Shown one piece after another: positions 12,801 to 21,700 of a stretch of 64,000 nt of DNA (the first letter of the stretch is position 1; each line of letters opens with the position of its first letter). The DNA is from Zoroaster sp. YZ-2022 (lineage: Eukaryota; Echinodermata; Asteroidea; Forcipulatida; Zoroasteridae), in contig CM055828.1 in NCBI GenBank assembly GCA_029582265.1, positions 9,442,402 to 9,506,401 of the forward strand, written 5' to 3'. The notes beneath the pieces are model-generated. The model was not told the DNA's origin. It searched no databases and saw only the letters and a program-made list of their open reading frames with translations. Both the position numbers and the translations under genes were made by a program.

Positions 12801-13602
12801 GACACTGACGAGCCTACCGGAGCCCTACTACATGAAACCCTCATCAGTTCAGGACATTGTAAATGGCAACACGGCCCCTTTAAAAAGCAGCCTGAATTTC
12901 AATGGCAATGCAAATGCTATTTCTTTGACAGACACGACTTCCTCTGAAGCAAGTAATTATGATTGTAAAGCCAACAATGCATCACCAGCTTCAATGACAA
13001 GCCCTACTAGTCTGACATCCCAAACTACCCAGATTACACCCAGCAGCCGGACATCAGGGTGTAGCAGTTACTATGCTAATTTAGACATGGCCGGGGAACT
13101 CCCTCATAACAATTTTGTATTTTGCTGTGAGTTGCGATCACCATGTAGCACGTCGTCAAGCAAGGGCAGTGGAGGGTCAGAGTTTATCTTTGATGGCAGT
13201 GTAGGGGGAAACCGATCACCAGTAAGTGAGCACAGCTATGCCAACCTTGATGCATTGTCAGAGGTTGGAATGCGTCCGACTGTGTACAGTGGAGCTGCAA
13301 ATGTTGTTCTTCAGCCGGTTCCCAAAGAACGCATGAATTATGCTGATCTAGACTTAGAAACATTGGACGCCGTCATGCCCACTGTCCAGACTCGTCAGAG
13401 TCGCAGTTCAAGTATGACAAGTTCATCACCGAACACCCCAGCAAGTTTAAACTCTGAGGGATCCAGTCGCAGGACGGACACATATGCCATGATTGATTTT
13501 AATCGGACTACAGCATTGGCAAATTCCCAAAGACAGATTGATGATACAGATCTTCCAGGAGGTTCATTGAGGAGAACAAGACATGATAGTAAGATTCGCT
13601 AG
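6808..13602 (+). CDS. FRS2-like FGF receptor substrate adaptor (4 coding exons)
   Basis: Joined coding exons 6808-6870, 8751-8937, 11775-12142 and 12568-13602 (phases 0, 1, 0) give 550 aa; human FRS2 has 508. The start MGNQQAC has Gly2 and a small residue at position 6 as needed for N-myristoylation, so membrane attachment is expected. Residues about 20-120 form an IRS-type PTB domain with hallmark strings LRRYGFDKKLFSFESGRRC and GIYAFKCKRAEFLF. The tail is Ser/Thr/Asn-rich. Tyr189 (HYINA), Tyr375 (YYANLD) and Tyr430 (SYANLD) are YxNx motifs, known in this family to recruit Grb2. Tyr464 (NYADLDLE) and Tyr512 (TYAMIDF) match the two Shp2 sites of vertebrate FRS2. The end, RRTRHDSKIR, resembles the FRS2 end. 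Known family role: linking FGF and neurotrophin receptors to Ras-MAPK signalling. Function here is by homology. Confidence 0.9.
7310..7673 (-). mobile_element. tRNA-derived SINE in FRS2-like intron 1
   Basis: Read on the - strand, the element starts with a tRNA-like head: A box tggtcgagcgg at 7657-7647 and B box ggttcgaatcc around 7595-7584, the internal RNA polymerase III promoter. A body about 250 bp long follows, and it ends in an (ATT/ATC)n tail at the left. Two related copies lie at 15886-16137 and 32396-32755. The tRNA head looks most like a tRNA with a long variable arm (Ser/Leu type), which is inference. Confidence 0.85.
8248..8395. mobile_element. Partial MITE, family with AAAGGGAAGGTACAAC ends
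   Basis: It begins aaagagaaggtacaacattgg, the end shared with elements at 9582, 15215, 57256 and 57974. The opposite end is not clear. Also in this intron, 7674-8247 and 8396-8750 show nothing assignable apart from AT-rich sequence. Confidence 0.5.
8751..8937 (+). CDS. FRS2-like, coding exon 2 (PTB domain, first part)
   Basis: Acceptor AG at 8749-8750 and donor GTTAGT after 8937; 62 codons plus one base. It encodes VRNVDDKGSEV through ESGRRCATGP, the first strands of the PTB domain. Confidence 0.88.
9582..10236. mobile_element. MITE interrupted by a second MITE
   Basis: The outer element starts taaaggggaggtataacattgg and ends attgtacattccctttaa, an inverted pair. It is split by the element at 9764-10134. 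Members of the same family lie at 57256-57560 and 57974-58142. Confidence 0.65.
9764..10134. mobile_element. PIF/Harbinger-like MITE, 371 bp, nested
   Basis: The ends are inverted repeats: ggccaaaaaa...tctggtc and gaccagaaactgg...ttggcc. Three bases (TAA) flank both sides at 9761-9763 and 10135-10137. A 3-bp TWA target duplication is typical of PIF/Harbinger elements. A second copy in the opposite orientation lies at about 51303-51658, and a fragment at about 3950-4015. No transposase is present. Confidence 0.65.
10348..10437. repeat. 23-bp minisatellite, 4 copies
   Basis: The unit is tgtcccttgttcaactcaca plus three variable bases, repeated four times inside FRS2-like intron 2. Confidence 0.85.
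10557..10780. mobile_element. MITE with AAGGGACAGTATC ends, 224 bp
   Basis: The termini aagggacagtatcatga and tgatgatattgtccctt are inverted repeats. Symmetry extends inward (acagggcatggaatcgg and ccgattccatgccctgt). Relatives form part of the composite structure at 15420-17237. Confidence 0.75.
11775..12142 (+). CDS. FRS2-like, coding exon 3 (end of PTB and first tail segment)
   Basis: Acceptor ctgcag ends at 11774 and donor GTAAGC follows 12142; the frame is kept on both sides. It encodes GIYAFKCKRAEFLFRNVQ, the last strand and C-terminal helix of the PTB domain, then a Ser/Thr/Pro-rich linker and the Grb2-type site HYINA (Tyr189). The intron before it (8938-11774) holds only MITEs and AT-rich sequence. 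Confidence 0.88.
12568..13602 (+). CDS. FRS2-like, terminal coding exon (phosphotyrosine tail)
   Basis: Acceptor gatgtag ends at 12567 and stop TAG is at 13600-13602. All of the late tyrosine motifs are here: NYARL (Tyr238), YYANLD (375), SYANLD (430), NYADLDLE (464) and TYAMIDF (512). The segment RTTALANSQ after Tyr512 matches the conserved end of FRS2 proteins. Confidence 0.9.
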   Translation: MDSSSVTATLLPQMSEETIRPPSEDDDPNVNYARLKHDIEEDLCQLSLTENDTLTQVQNDVNGNMDIDSDTLLPLAERTLTSLPEPYYMKPSSVQDIVNGNTAPLKSSLNFNGNANAISLTDTTSSEASNYDCKANNASPASMTSPTSLTSQTTQITPSSRTSGCSSYYANLDMAGELPHNNFVFCCELRSPCSTSSSKGSGGSEFIFDGSVGGNRSPVSEHSYANLDALSEVGMRPTVYSGAANVVLQPVPKERMNYADLDLETLDAVMPTVQTRQSRSSSMTSSSPNTPASLNSEGSSRRTDTYAMIDFNRTTALANSQRQIDDTDLPGGSLRRTRHDSKIR

Positions 13603-15118
13603 CTGTCCAGTGAATCCTCCAAAAATATTTGAAAAGTTGTTGTGAATACTTGTTATGCACTTTGCATTTGAGTCAACCACACCCAATTCATTGGATCCAC
13701 CTATGTTTGATTCTCAAGAGCTACTGTGATACAAATGTCGCCTGTCCACAAATTTGGCCTTCAGTTCTGATTGCCTAGTGACAGCTGCCAACAGGACTCG
13801 AGAAATGGACCAAACATTTTTGAATGCATTGATTGTGTTGTTGTGTGTGATAAACTGATATAAATGGAATATCGCAAGTAGTCAGATAGTCAAGACTAAT
13901 TATTATATAGCACTTAATGCAATGTGACAGATCTTAATAATCAGCTGTTGTTACTGGCAATGAAAACTCATTTTTTGAATGCACACCATGTGTTGGGCGT
14001 AATGACTGCAAGTCATGTGCAGGCGTTTAATCAAATTTCAGTCATCATTGGTTAGCAAAGCACTTATCTGCGTATAAAAATTAGAACGCTTGACACAGAC
14101 AGTTCAAAGCCAAATCCAAGTTGGCCGTTAAAGATAGTGTCTATTGAAACTACATGTATCTATAATAAATTTAAGCATGCACACTTGTTAATCAGATTCA
14201 GACACTTAGACAAAATTTGTAGCATACATGTATGTCCATAAGCTGAGTTAGTAGCATTTGTGTATGTAAACACATGAACGTGCATGTGAGTATAAGGTTT
14301 TGTCATTCAGAATAAGAGTTATTGAAGAGAATTGACATGGTGCAAATGATCCATATTAAAGTTAGTCATAAGTTGTCCACAAGCAATATGAAACAAAGAT
14401 GGCTTATAACCAACAGATGTTGCTATTAGCAATCTCATGCTTTGTATTTGTTCTGTCTAGTAGCTCTATGACATTTGACACACACTATTTCTCTTAGCGA
14501 ATCCCAGTTGTGATCTTGTTATTTTTGCTAGTTTATATCATGTAAGCCCTTCAGGAATTTATGTATAAATTTATATAATTGATACTCATAGCCATGTATT
14601 GATAAGTTATGTGTAGTCATTTATATAGGCAGGCCTATTGTAATTAAATGTAGGGGGTTAGGGTTAATGACTGGTTTTGGGCATGGTCATGGATGATAAG
14701 GACCGAGCTACAGCTGGTGAACAGCTAGCACATACGCACTGCTCCGATTTTAATAACCAATTTCTTTACCATCCATTAATACACCCACACGTGACAACAT
14801 TTTGTCCAATCAGATTGTCTGTCTTGGGCATTTATGAATGCTGTATGTATTCAGAATGATCATTGTACCAAAGTTATTATCTGAATATTCCAATAATCTT
14901 GATAATTATAAGTTGCGTTCCCTACATTTTTTTATGTTCTGAATTAATTAATTTGTAAACTAATTAATTTGTAGTTTATATGTATTATAAAGATCATGTA
15001 TACTCCCCAAAGGTTTCTGTAAATGGTTATTATATAATGGGGTGATCGAAGTCCATCAAGGGTATGTAATAGATTGCCTAAGATAATTTGGATCTTATGT
15101 ATATGAAATGAAAATAAA
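13603..15118 (+). other. Probable 3' UTR of the FRS2-like gene
   Basis: AATAAA signals occur at about 14164-14169 and 15113-15118, with U-rich sequence after the second. There is no other gene in this 1.5 kb. A string ggggttagggttaatg at about 14645 is the end of a TTAA-type MITE (see 44091-44707). Confidence 0.5.
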
Positions 15119-15885
15119 TCTTTTTATTGTAAAGTCAAAATGTTTTATTTTTGTATTATTGTGGTAAAAAATGTATTCTTTGTGAATCTTTTTTTTCTTC
15201 AAAATTGTTGGTTGAAAGGAAAGGTACAACAACTAACATTGGTAATGTTAGCAAAACTGAATTTATTTCACTTTTCTTAAAAGTGACAACACTTTCTAGG
15301 GAAGATTGATACCATCATCAGCTTTGCACTAAGTCAAAACTTGTTTTAATTGAATTACTATCAATTGTATAGGATTGGTAATTAAATAATAACCAAATGG
15401 TAGTATTTGAATGAAAAACTTAGTGTTAAGCACTTCAAAAACCTCCATCTTTGCTTGAAATAATTTTATCTGAAGTGCTGTCATTTTTAGGAAAATTATT
15501 GCAAATAAGTTTATTCAAATAGATTAAAGGGGCAGTCGTCACGATCAACAGGGCATGAAATCAGAGTGCTATTTTTTTCGATTAACTGAGTGACTGCCAT
15601 AATACCCCACATGACAAGGTCATATTATCGTTACTGCTGCATAAATGAGCCGGTAATTTTCAGTCACTGTGTTCATCTTAAACTAGGATACCAATTCCAT
15701 GCCCTGTTGAAAGTGCTCTAATCATGAAGATATTGACCCTTTAAAGGTACAGTATCGTCACGATCAGAGCAGACTTTCAACGGGGCATGGAATTGGTGTC
15801 CTAATTTAAGATGAACACAGTGACTGACTGAAAATTACTGGCTCATTTATGCAGCAGCAACGGTAACATGACCTTATACTCAAAC

Positions 15886-16137
15886 TCACAATAATATTAA
15901 TAATAAATAATAATGTCGGGCATTTTAAAGCGCTTTTGGGCTAATCAAACACAACAACCAACTCTGCCCTCACAGGTACCCATTTACTCCTGGGTTGAGA
16001 GAAGCATTTATGGTAAAGTGTCTTGCTCAAGGATACAAGTACCACGGTCGCAGCCAGGATTCGAACCCACATTCTGACGACTCGGCCATCAGAACACAAA
16101 TCCGATGCACTAAACCGCTCGACCATGGCACTCCACA
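15886..16137 (-). mobile_element. tRNA-derived SINE, internally deleted
   Basis: Same family as 7310-7673: A box complement ccgctcgacca and B box complement ggattcgaaccc are present, and the ATT-rich tail is at the left. Most of the body between the tail and gggctaatcaaac is missing. Confidence 0.8.
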
Positions 16138-16446
16138 ATAAAAAGCACCAACTACAAATTCATTTGAATGCCACTTGGCCACAGCTTTCAAGCTTTTTTA
16201 TTCAAAGAGGTTGGCACCATCAACCACCGGAATCAGAGAAAAAAACCAGCTGGGATCACCTATACAGCGTACACAAGACTCTGTATACCCAGACCTGGCA
16301 CCACTAACCCCCAATGGGGATAGTTATTAAAACATACATTTAAATGTTCACAATAACAAACAGTATAATGCACATGTGTAACATATGCTAATACACAGCA
16401 TATCATGTGAATCAATACAATATGAATCAACCAATACCCAACTGTA

Positions 16447-16524
16447 ATCAAGTGTTCGCGTCCCACCTAGGAAGCTGCGGTCTGGACTAGCCCGAGGGAG
16501 ATCCCGGCACTATGAACACTTGAT
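16447..16524. repeat. Hairpin with 11-bp perfect stem
   Basis: atcaagtgttc at 16447-16457 pairs with gaacacttgat at 16514-16524 around a GC-rich 56-base loop. It looks like the ends of a small element. No coding sequence. Confidence 0.5.
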
Positions 16525-16830
16525 AACATGTAAATAACGGAGGACTAAAATCTCCATATTATTAAGTTTAATTTTCTATGACTGCAGTAACTGTTAATTG
16601 CCAGAACTGCTGCACCAAAAGTGGGAAGTTAATGTGCTATTCCGCCCAAAACTGCCAAACCAACAGCACAATCCCAACTGGTGGTGAAAAGGGGGCTGGA
16701 GGAGGGAAAATCATAAACCGCTAACCCAAAAACTCCATGGACTTTTTAATAAACGAGGAGCTGTGACAAGAATGCCCCAAACCGCACTGGTTGCTTGACA
16801 CCAAGCGCCAACTTTTACAGCGCGCAACCT

Positions 16831-17000
16831 GATTGGCTAAAAACCTCCACCAAAGTTTGTCACCAAACAAACTATTGGTGGAGGCCTAAAAGCGGGAAAC
16901 TTCCCGCCTACGCCCCTGATTGGCTGTGCCATGATCCACCCTGGGCATATAAAAGGCTTGATGTGGAAAATATTGAGAAAACCCGATCCGTATTGTAAGT
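16831..17000 (+). promoter_or_regulatory. Promoter-like block: two CCAAT boxes, E2F-like palindrome, TATA box
   Basis: Inverted CCAAT boxes (gattggct) lie at 16831-16838 and 16918-16925. A palindrome gcgggaaacttcccgc at 16892-16907 matches the E2F type. TATAAAA is at 16948-16954, and a GTAAGT donor-like hexamer at 16995-17000 follows about 41 bases later. This order resembles an RNA polymerase II promoter with a short first exon. It could start a leader exon of the NKIRAS gene 1.6 kb downstream, or belong to a transposon. No transcript evidence is available. Confidence 0.4.
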
Positions 17001-18425
17001 TGCGCATAACGCATTTGATCACTTTCGTGATAAAATTATTTATCATGTTGGGTATTATTGTCAGTCACTGAGTTAATCTTAAACTAGCACTCCGATTCCA
17101 TGCCATGTTGATTGTGATGATACTGCCCCTTTAATCTATTTGAATAAACTTATTTGCAATAATTTTCCTAAAAATTACAGCACTTCAGATAAAATTATTT
17201 CAAGCAAAGATGGAGTTTTTCAAGTGCTGAACACTAATTTTTATTAATAATTGTAGACGTCAACAGAGGGCGCAATTTAATTTGACCAGTGCGGTTGATA
17301 CGTAGACCCATTATGACGGATATGCAGATGATATAAATCCCGCAAAAGTATTTTTTTTCAGAAAATTGATTCCCTGTATTTTTTAATGATTGTTAAATAA
17401 AGGACGACGTCTAGCAGGTGTCTTGCTTCCAAAGTAACCCACACCTGCCTGATGACACTAGTTTGGGCAATACTGATTTAGTCTCTATGATTTAGAATCC
17501 GTGCTATTAAAATGAACCTAGATATAGAACTGAAATGGAAAGGGGCTGAAACGATGAAAAAAATTTACATATCATTTTTTTAATGTTTTACAAAATGTTT
17601 TTGTACATTTAACATAACAATTCTCTTTTTCCCGGCCCTAAGACAAAAACACTTCAGACGGAATCATTCATCGGGATGATTGATATATGTACCAATTTTG
17701 TCATCAAGTATGTTTTTAGATGGTTTATTAATTTGATGTTCCCGTTAACATAATGTGTGTCGTCAGTGGCGGCGGTCGATCACTTATAAGGGTGTTTGGT
17801 GCAGAGCACGGTGGACCTGTAACTTCTAGCTCCTAGCGCGTCCACGGATTAGAGTTATGTTAATGTATATGAAAAAACACAAAAGTATCTCGATCGGTTT
17901 GTCTGACTCATCACCATGACCAGAGCAGATTCCTTGACTGCCAACAAGTTTGTTGTGAGCCTATAGGGTATCCTTCAAAATGTTATACCAGTGCTTGCTT
18001 TCATCACAAAAAACACACGGGATTTCTTTTTGTGGAATATGCTCTCTCTAGACTGTAATTATCAAGGAAGTATAACTTGTTTGTAGCCAGAATTTTTTTT
18101 CAATATTTTGTTAAGTCATGTCATGTCATTCCCGTAGCCTGTGGGCCGTTGGGGCACTTCGATGCTACCACCCTCTTCCTCCATTTCTCCCTGTCTCCCT
18201 GTCTGATTTCTTATTTAATTTAATTTGTGTAGTATTAAAATGCTACTTGGCTCCGCACCTGCATTAGACGAGCTAACACGCTCCTCCGCATAATATCCCC
18301 GCTCCCCGCGCGTCTGTCTCAGAACCGTAATAGTAAAAAATACAGCTCTCATGATCTCTATTATAAACTGTCCGTCCCAGGCCCATAGAGTTATGGTTCG
18401 CGTCCGTCCCAATACAAAAAATTAT

Positions 18426-18457
18426 ACGGCTCTGGTCGGTCTCGATCTCAGAGCCGT
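18426..18457. repeat. Short hairpin near NKIRAS start
   Basis: acggctctg at 18426-18434 pairs with cagagccgt at 18449-18457. Related words (acggttctggtc) recur within 18300-18490, in the CpG-richer 300 bases before the NKIRAS start codon. Confidence 0.45.
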
Positions 18458-18633
18458 TTTTATACGGTTCTGGTCCGTCTGACATTATTGCGCCCTCTCG
18501 CGACATCTCCATGTAGTTCTCCTCTAAAATGTATCCGTCTGCTAAGAAGTTAGTGCTAACAAGAATATTTGCGCCTATGTAAACGTTAGGTCTTGTTTAA
18601 TACTTTGTTGATTAACGTTACAATTGGAAAGAC

Positions 18634-18732
18634 ATGGGGAAGACTTGCAAGGTCGTAGTCTGTGGAAGTGCCTGCGTTGGTAAAACAGCAGTGCTTGAGC
18701 AGGCAATCTTTGGAAATCATATCATCGGTAAC
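18634..18732 (+). CDS. NKIRAS, coding exon 1 (P-loop)
   Basis: Thirty-three codons, [20 protein letters not shown] to FGNHIIGN, then GTAAGT. It resembles the start of vertebrate NKIRAS closely. An acceptor before the ATG is weak, so the leader may be continuous. Confidence 0.9.
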
Positions 18733-21700
18733 GTAAGTACTTTGGCTTTGCAAATTGTGTGCCTAGTTTCCGGACAGTCATGACAGTCCGAGTCTACCAA
18801 CACATCATTAGACCTACGTTTGTTATTCACACCGTGCATGAGGCCATGAATAGGTCACATGTTGCTAGAATGACGTCACTGTTGATCCAAAGGACAGCGA
18901 TAGTGCTAAATACAATGTCCTTATCATAGTCTAGACTATGCCGCTAATCTTTTCGGCCGCGGCCTCAATCTCGGGTTCAATCGCCGTGGGGAAGACACTG
19001 TGGAGCTAGCGCTTTGTTACGTTTCGCTGAGGGCGTTCTTTTTGGCATACCCAGTAGTTCTTTTTTCAAAGACGTAATCACATATTCTCCTTCAACCTCG
19101 TTCTCGAATTTTCTGAATGCGGCAACTGGAAGTTTTCAAAACAAATTCTCGAAATTTGGGTTTGTTCTTGCTCATCAAAACCATCGACGATTTACCCAAA
19201 GGTAGGCAGTTTCATGAAAATTTGAAGTTGCTTCAATGCTTTTAAATGTCATATCACTGGATAGAACAAAAAATTAGAAAGAAAATGAGGGGTCAATGGT
19301 CATGATAGGTTAACCCTATGCAAAGTTACGAATTTTTGTTGATTTAAATATTTGGTAATTTTTAAGATCCAGTTTCAATGGAAAAGGTTGTGACCGAATG
19401 TGCCTGCAATGTATCCTTGTAGTACTAACAAAGTCTATTTTCAGCAAGTTGCACTGTTTTTAAGCCAACGTTACAGTTGGCATGGATTGATCATTTAAGA
19501 TAACCACGATGTGTAGTATCCATTTATCGACACTAGAAATGACTACATCCATAGACTACCCTTTATATTAGAATTATACCATGAAAGTTCGGCAGGTCAC
19601 AAACTTTTACAGTACAAAAGCATATGAAAAATAGCGCCACCAACGGCGGTTTGCGTGAATTGGCCAATTTTGACGGCGATTGGACGATTCGCAGTTATGT
19701 TTTTTGGATTCGCAGACATCGATGTCAACCAAAGATTGTATTGCGCCGCATTCAGCGTGCTACCATCTTTGATGTCAACAAAGCGAATGTTCAATCAGCG
19801 GAATTTTCAGTCCGATAAATCGTCCTTCATTATTTTTTTCATCTTTCCAGTCCAATATCATTTATTAATTTTTCTAATGTTTAATTAAATCAGGAATAAG
19901 AATTTCTCACGGATTTCAGTATAATATATTAAAAACTCAGATTTGAGTAATTTTTTTCTTCTGTTTTTTAAATTTATTTTCATTATTTTGCTTCATCTTT
20001 CCAGTCCAATATAATTTATAAATTGTTCTGATGTTTAATTAAGGCAGTGGATATTTTACCGGCGACGGTAAATTGATCCGAAACGATATTTTTACCGGTG
20101 GTCTTCTCTGATTGGTCAGTACTGTTGACGTCATCCGCTACTGAGCTTTGCGTGCTTCGCATTCGATCGCGTTGGGATTCCTCGATGCTCTATGCCGTGC
20201 CAGCAAGTGCAGTGTTGCGACGCCGTACCGTACGAAGATAAAACAGCGTACACAAGTACAGTTAGCCGAGGTAGGACTCCTCCGTTATGTACAATGTACA
20301 AGCATGGAGCTATGGTACAAACATGGAGGAGTCCAAAATTGGCTACATTTACATGGCAATATTTTCATGATTGTGTAGCATGGAATATACTAACATTCAA
20401 TGTGATGATTGGCGGAGCATCCAGATATGCAGAGATTTTCCCATGGGTAAAAAAAACCCACAACACAAAAAAAACAAAAAACAAAACAACAAGAACGTGC
20501 TGTGGTGGGCCGATTAACCGGCTGAAAAGATCTCGTGTGGACGAATTACCGGTACACACCCGGGCGGCACACATTACGTGAATATTACACTCAGCCGCGT
20601 GATGAGTCGACATTTTTTTCCGAGTAGCGATCGTCCTACGTCGTATACAACAAACACGCACGCGATTGAATGCGAAGCACGCAAAGCTCAGTAGCGGATG
20701 ACGTCAACAGTACTGACCAATCAGAGAAGACCACCGGTAAAATAGCGTTTCGGTTCAATTTACCGTCGCCGGTAAAATATCCACTGCCTTTAATTAAATC
20801 AGGGATGAGAATCTTTCGCGGATTTCAGTGTAAAAATATGAAAATAATCCTCATATTTGAGTAATTTTTTTTTTCTTCATTATTTAAATTTTTTTTTTTT
20901 TTTAACACATTTTTTGGTATTTCTTATTTCTTGGATTAGTGCAGAAATATGAGCTAAACAATAAATTATCCTCTGAAAAACCCCAGAATGCAGCTCAGAC
21001 CACCAAAAATGCCTCGGCTTTGAAGATATTTGGCGACCCCTTGGCCCAGTCACGTGTGCCAAAATGCAGTGAATTGCATCCGCGAAATGCTGCGAATAAA
21101 ATTTCCTTTTTTTTTCATTTCCCTGATCTCATCCCTTAACTTTTACAGGTGCCTGTCATTTGTAAATCAGCACTACAAAACAAACTAATCATTGAATTAG
21201 TCTGGAAATAGGTTATTATTCTTCCTCTTTTCCCAAGCATTCCAGTGATACCAACCTTTTGAAAATCGGACAAGAATTAAGAAAGTTATGATATGGAATC
21301 CGAGAAAATCCCAGAAAATCTAGGAAACGGATCACAAGTCAAATTTACATTTCTTTTGTTTTACTTTATAAAATAATTGACCGAAACGGGCCTAAAATTG
21401 CCGGATTCAACATGTCATAACTTCCTTATTTTTTGTCACAGGAAGATGATCCTTATATCATTGTAAATGTCTTTTCAAGACCTTGACAATGATACCAGTT
21501 GTATTGGAATCTGTTGATTTTGAAATATTTTGTCACATACCTAGACTATGACACAGACATAGGCACGACGCGATCCGTGACGTCACAAGCTGTTTTGTTG
21601 TCATTGTGTTCATGTAAATTCTCTCTGAATGACAACTGGGTGCTCTACAAAACTCTTTATAACAGACGTTTTGATTGGTCAATATTTGTTTTCAGGTCAA

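Larger units (their letters stand above)
15420..17237. mobile_element. Composite inverted-repeat structure, 1.8 kb, with nested MITEs and SINE
   Basis: Outer arms about 110 bp long are inverted copies: 15420-15531 starts ttagtgttaagcacttc, and 17130-17237 ends with its near complement. Just inside each lies an AAAGGGGCAGT-type MITE sequence. The left arm holds one full MITE (about 15532-15740) and the start of a second, inverted one (15743-15885), which is broken off. The matching remainder lies at 17056-17133. The break contains the SINE at 15886-16137 and an unrelated block at 16140-17050. Confidence 0.65.

Noticed and set aside
16618..17050. Histone gene or snRNA gene suggested by the CCAAT/E2F/TATA block
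   Set aside because: No histone coding sequence, stem-loop or snRNA core follows; kept only as a promoter-like block.
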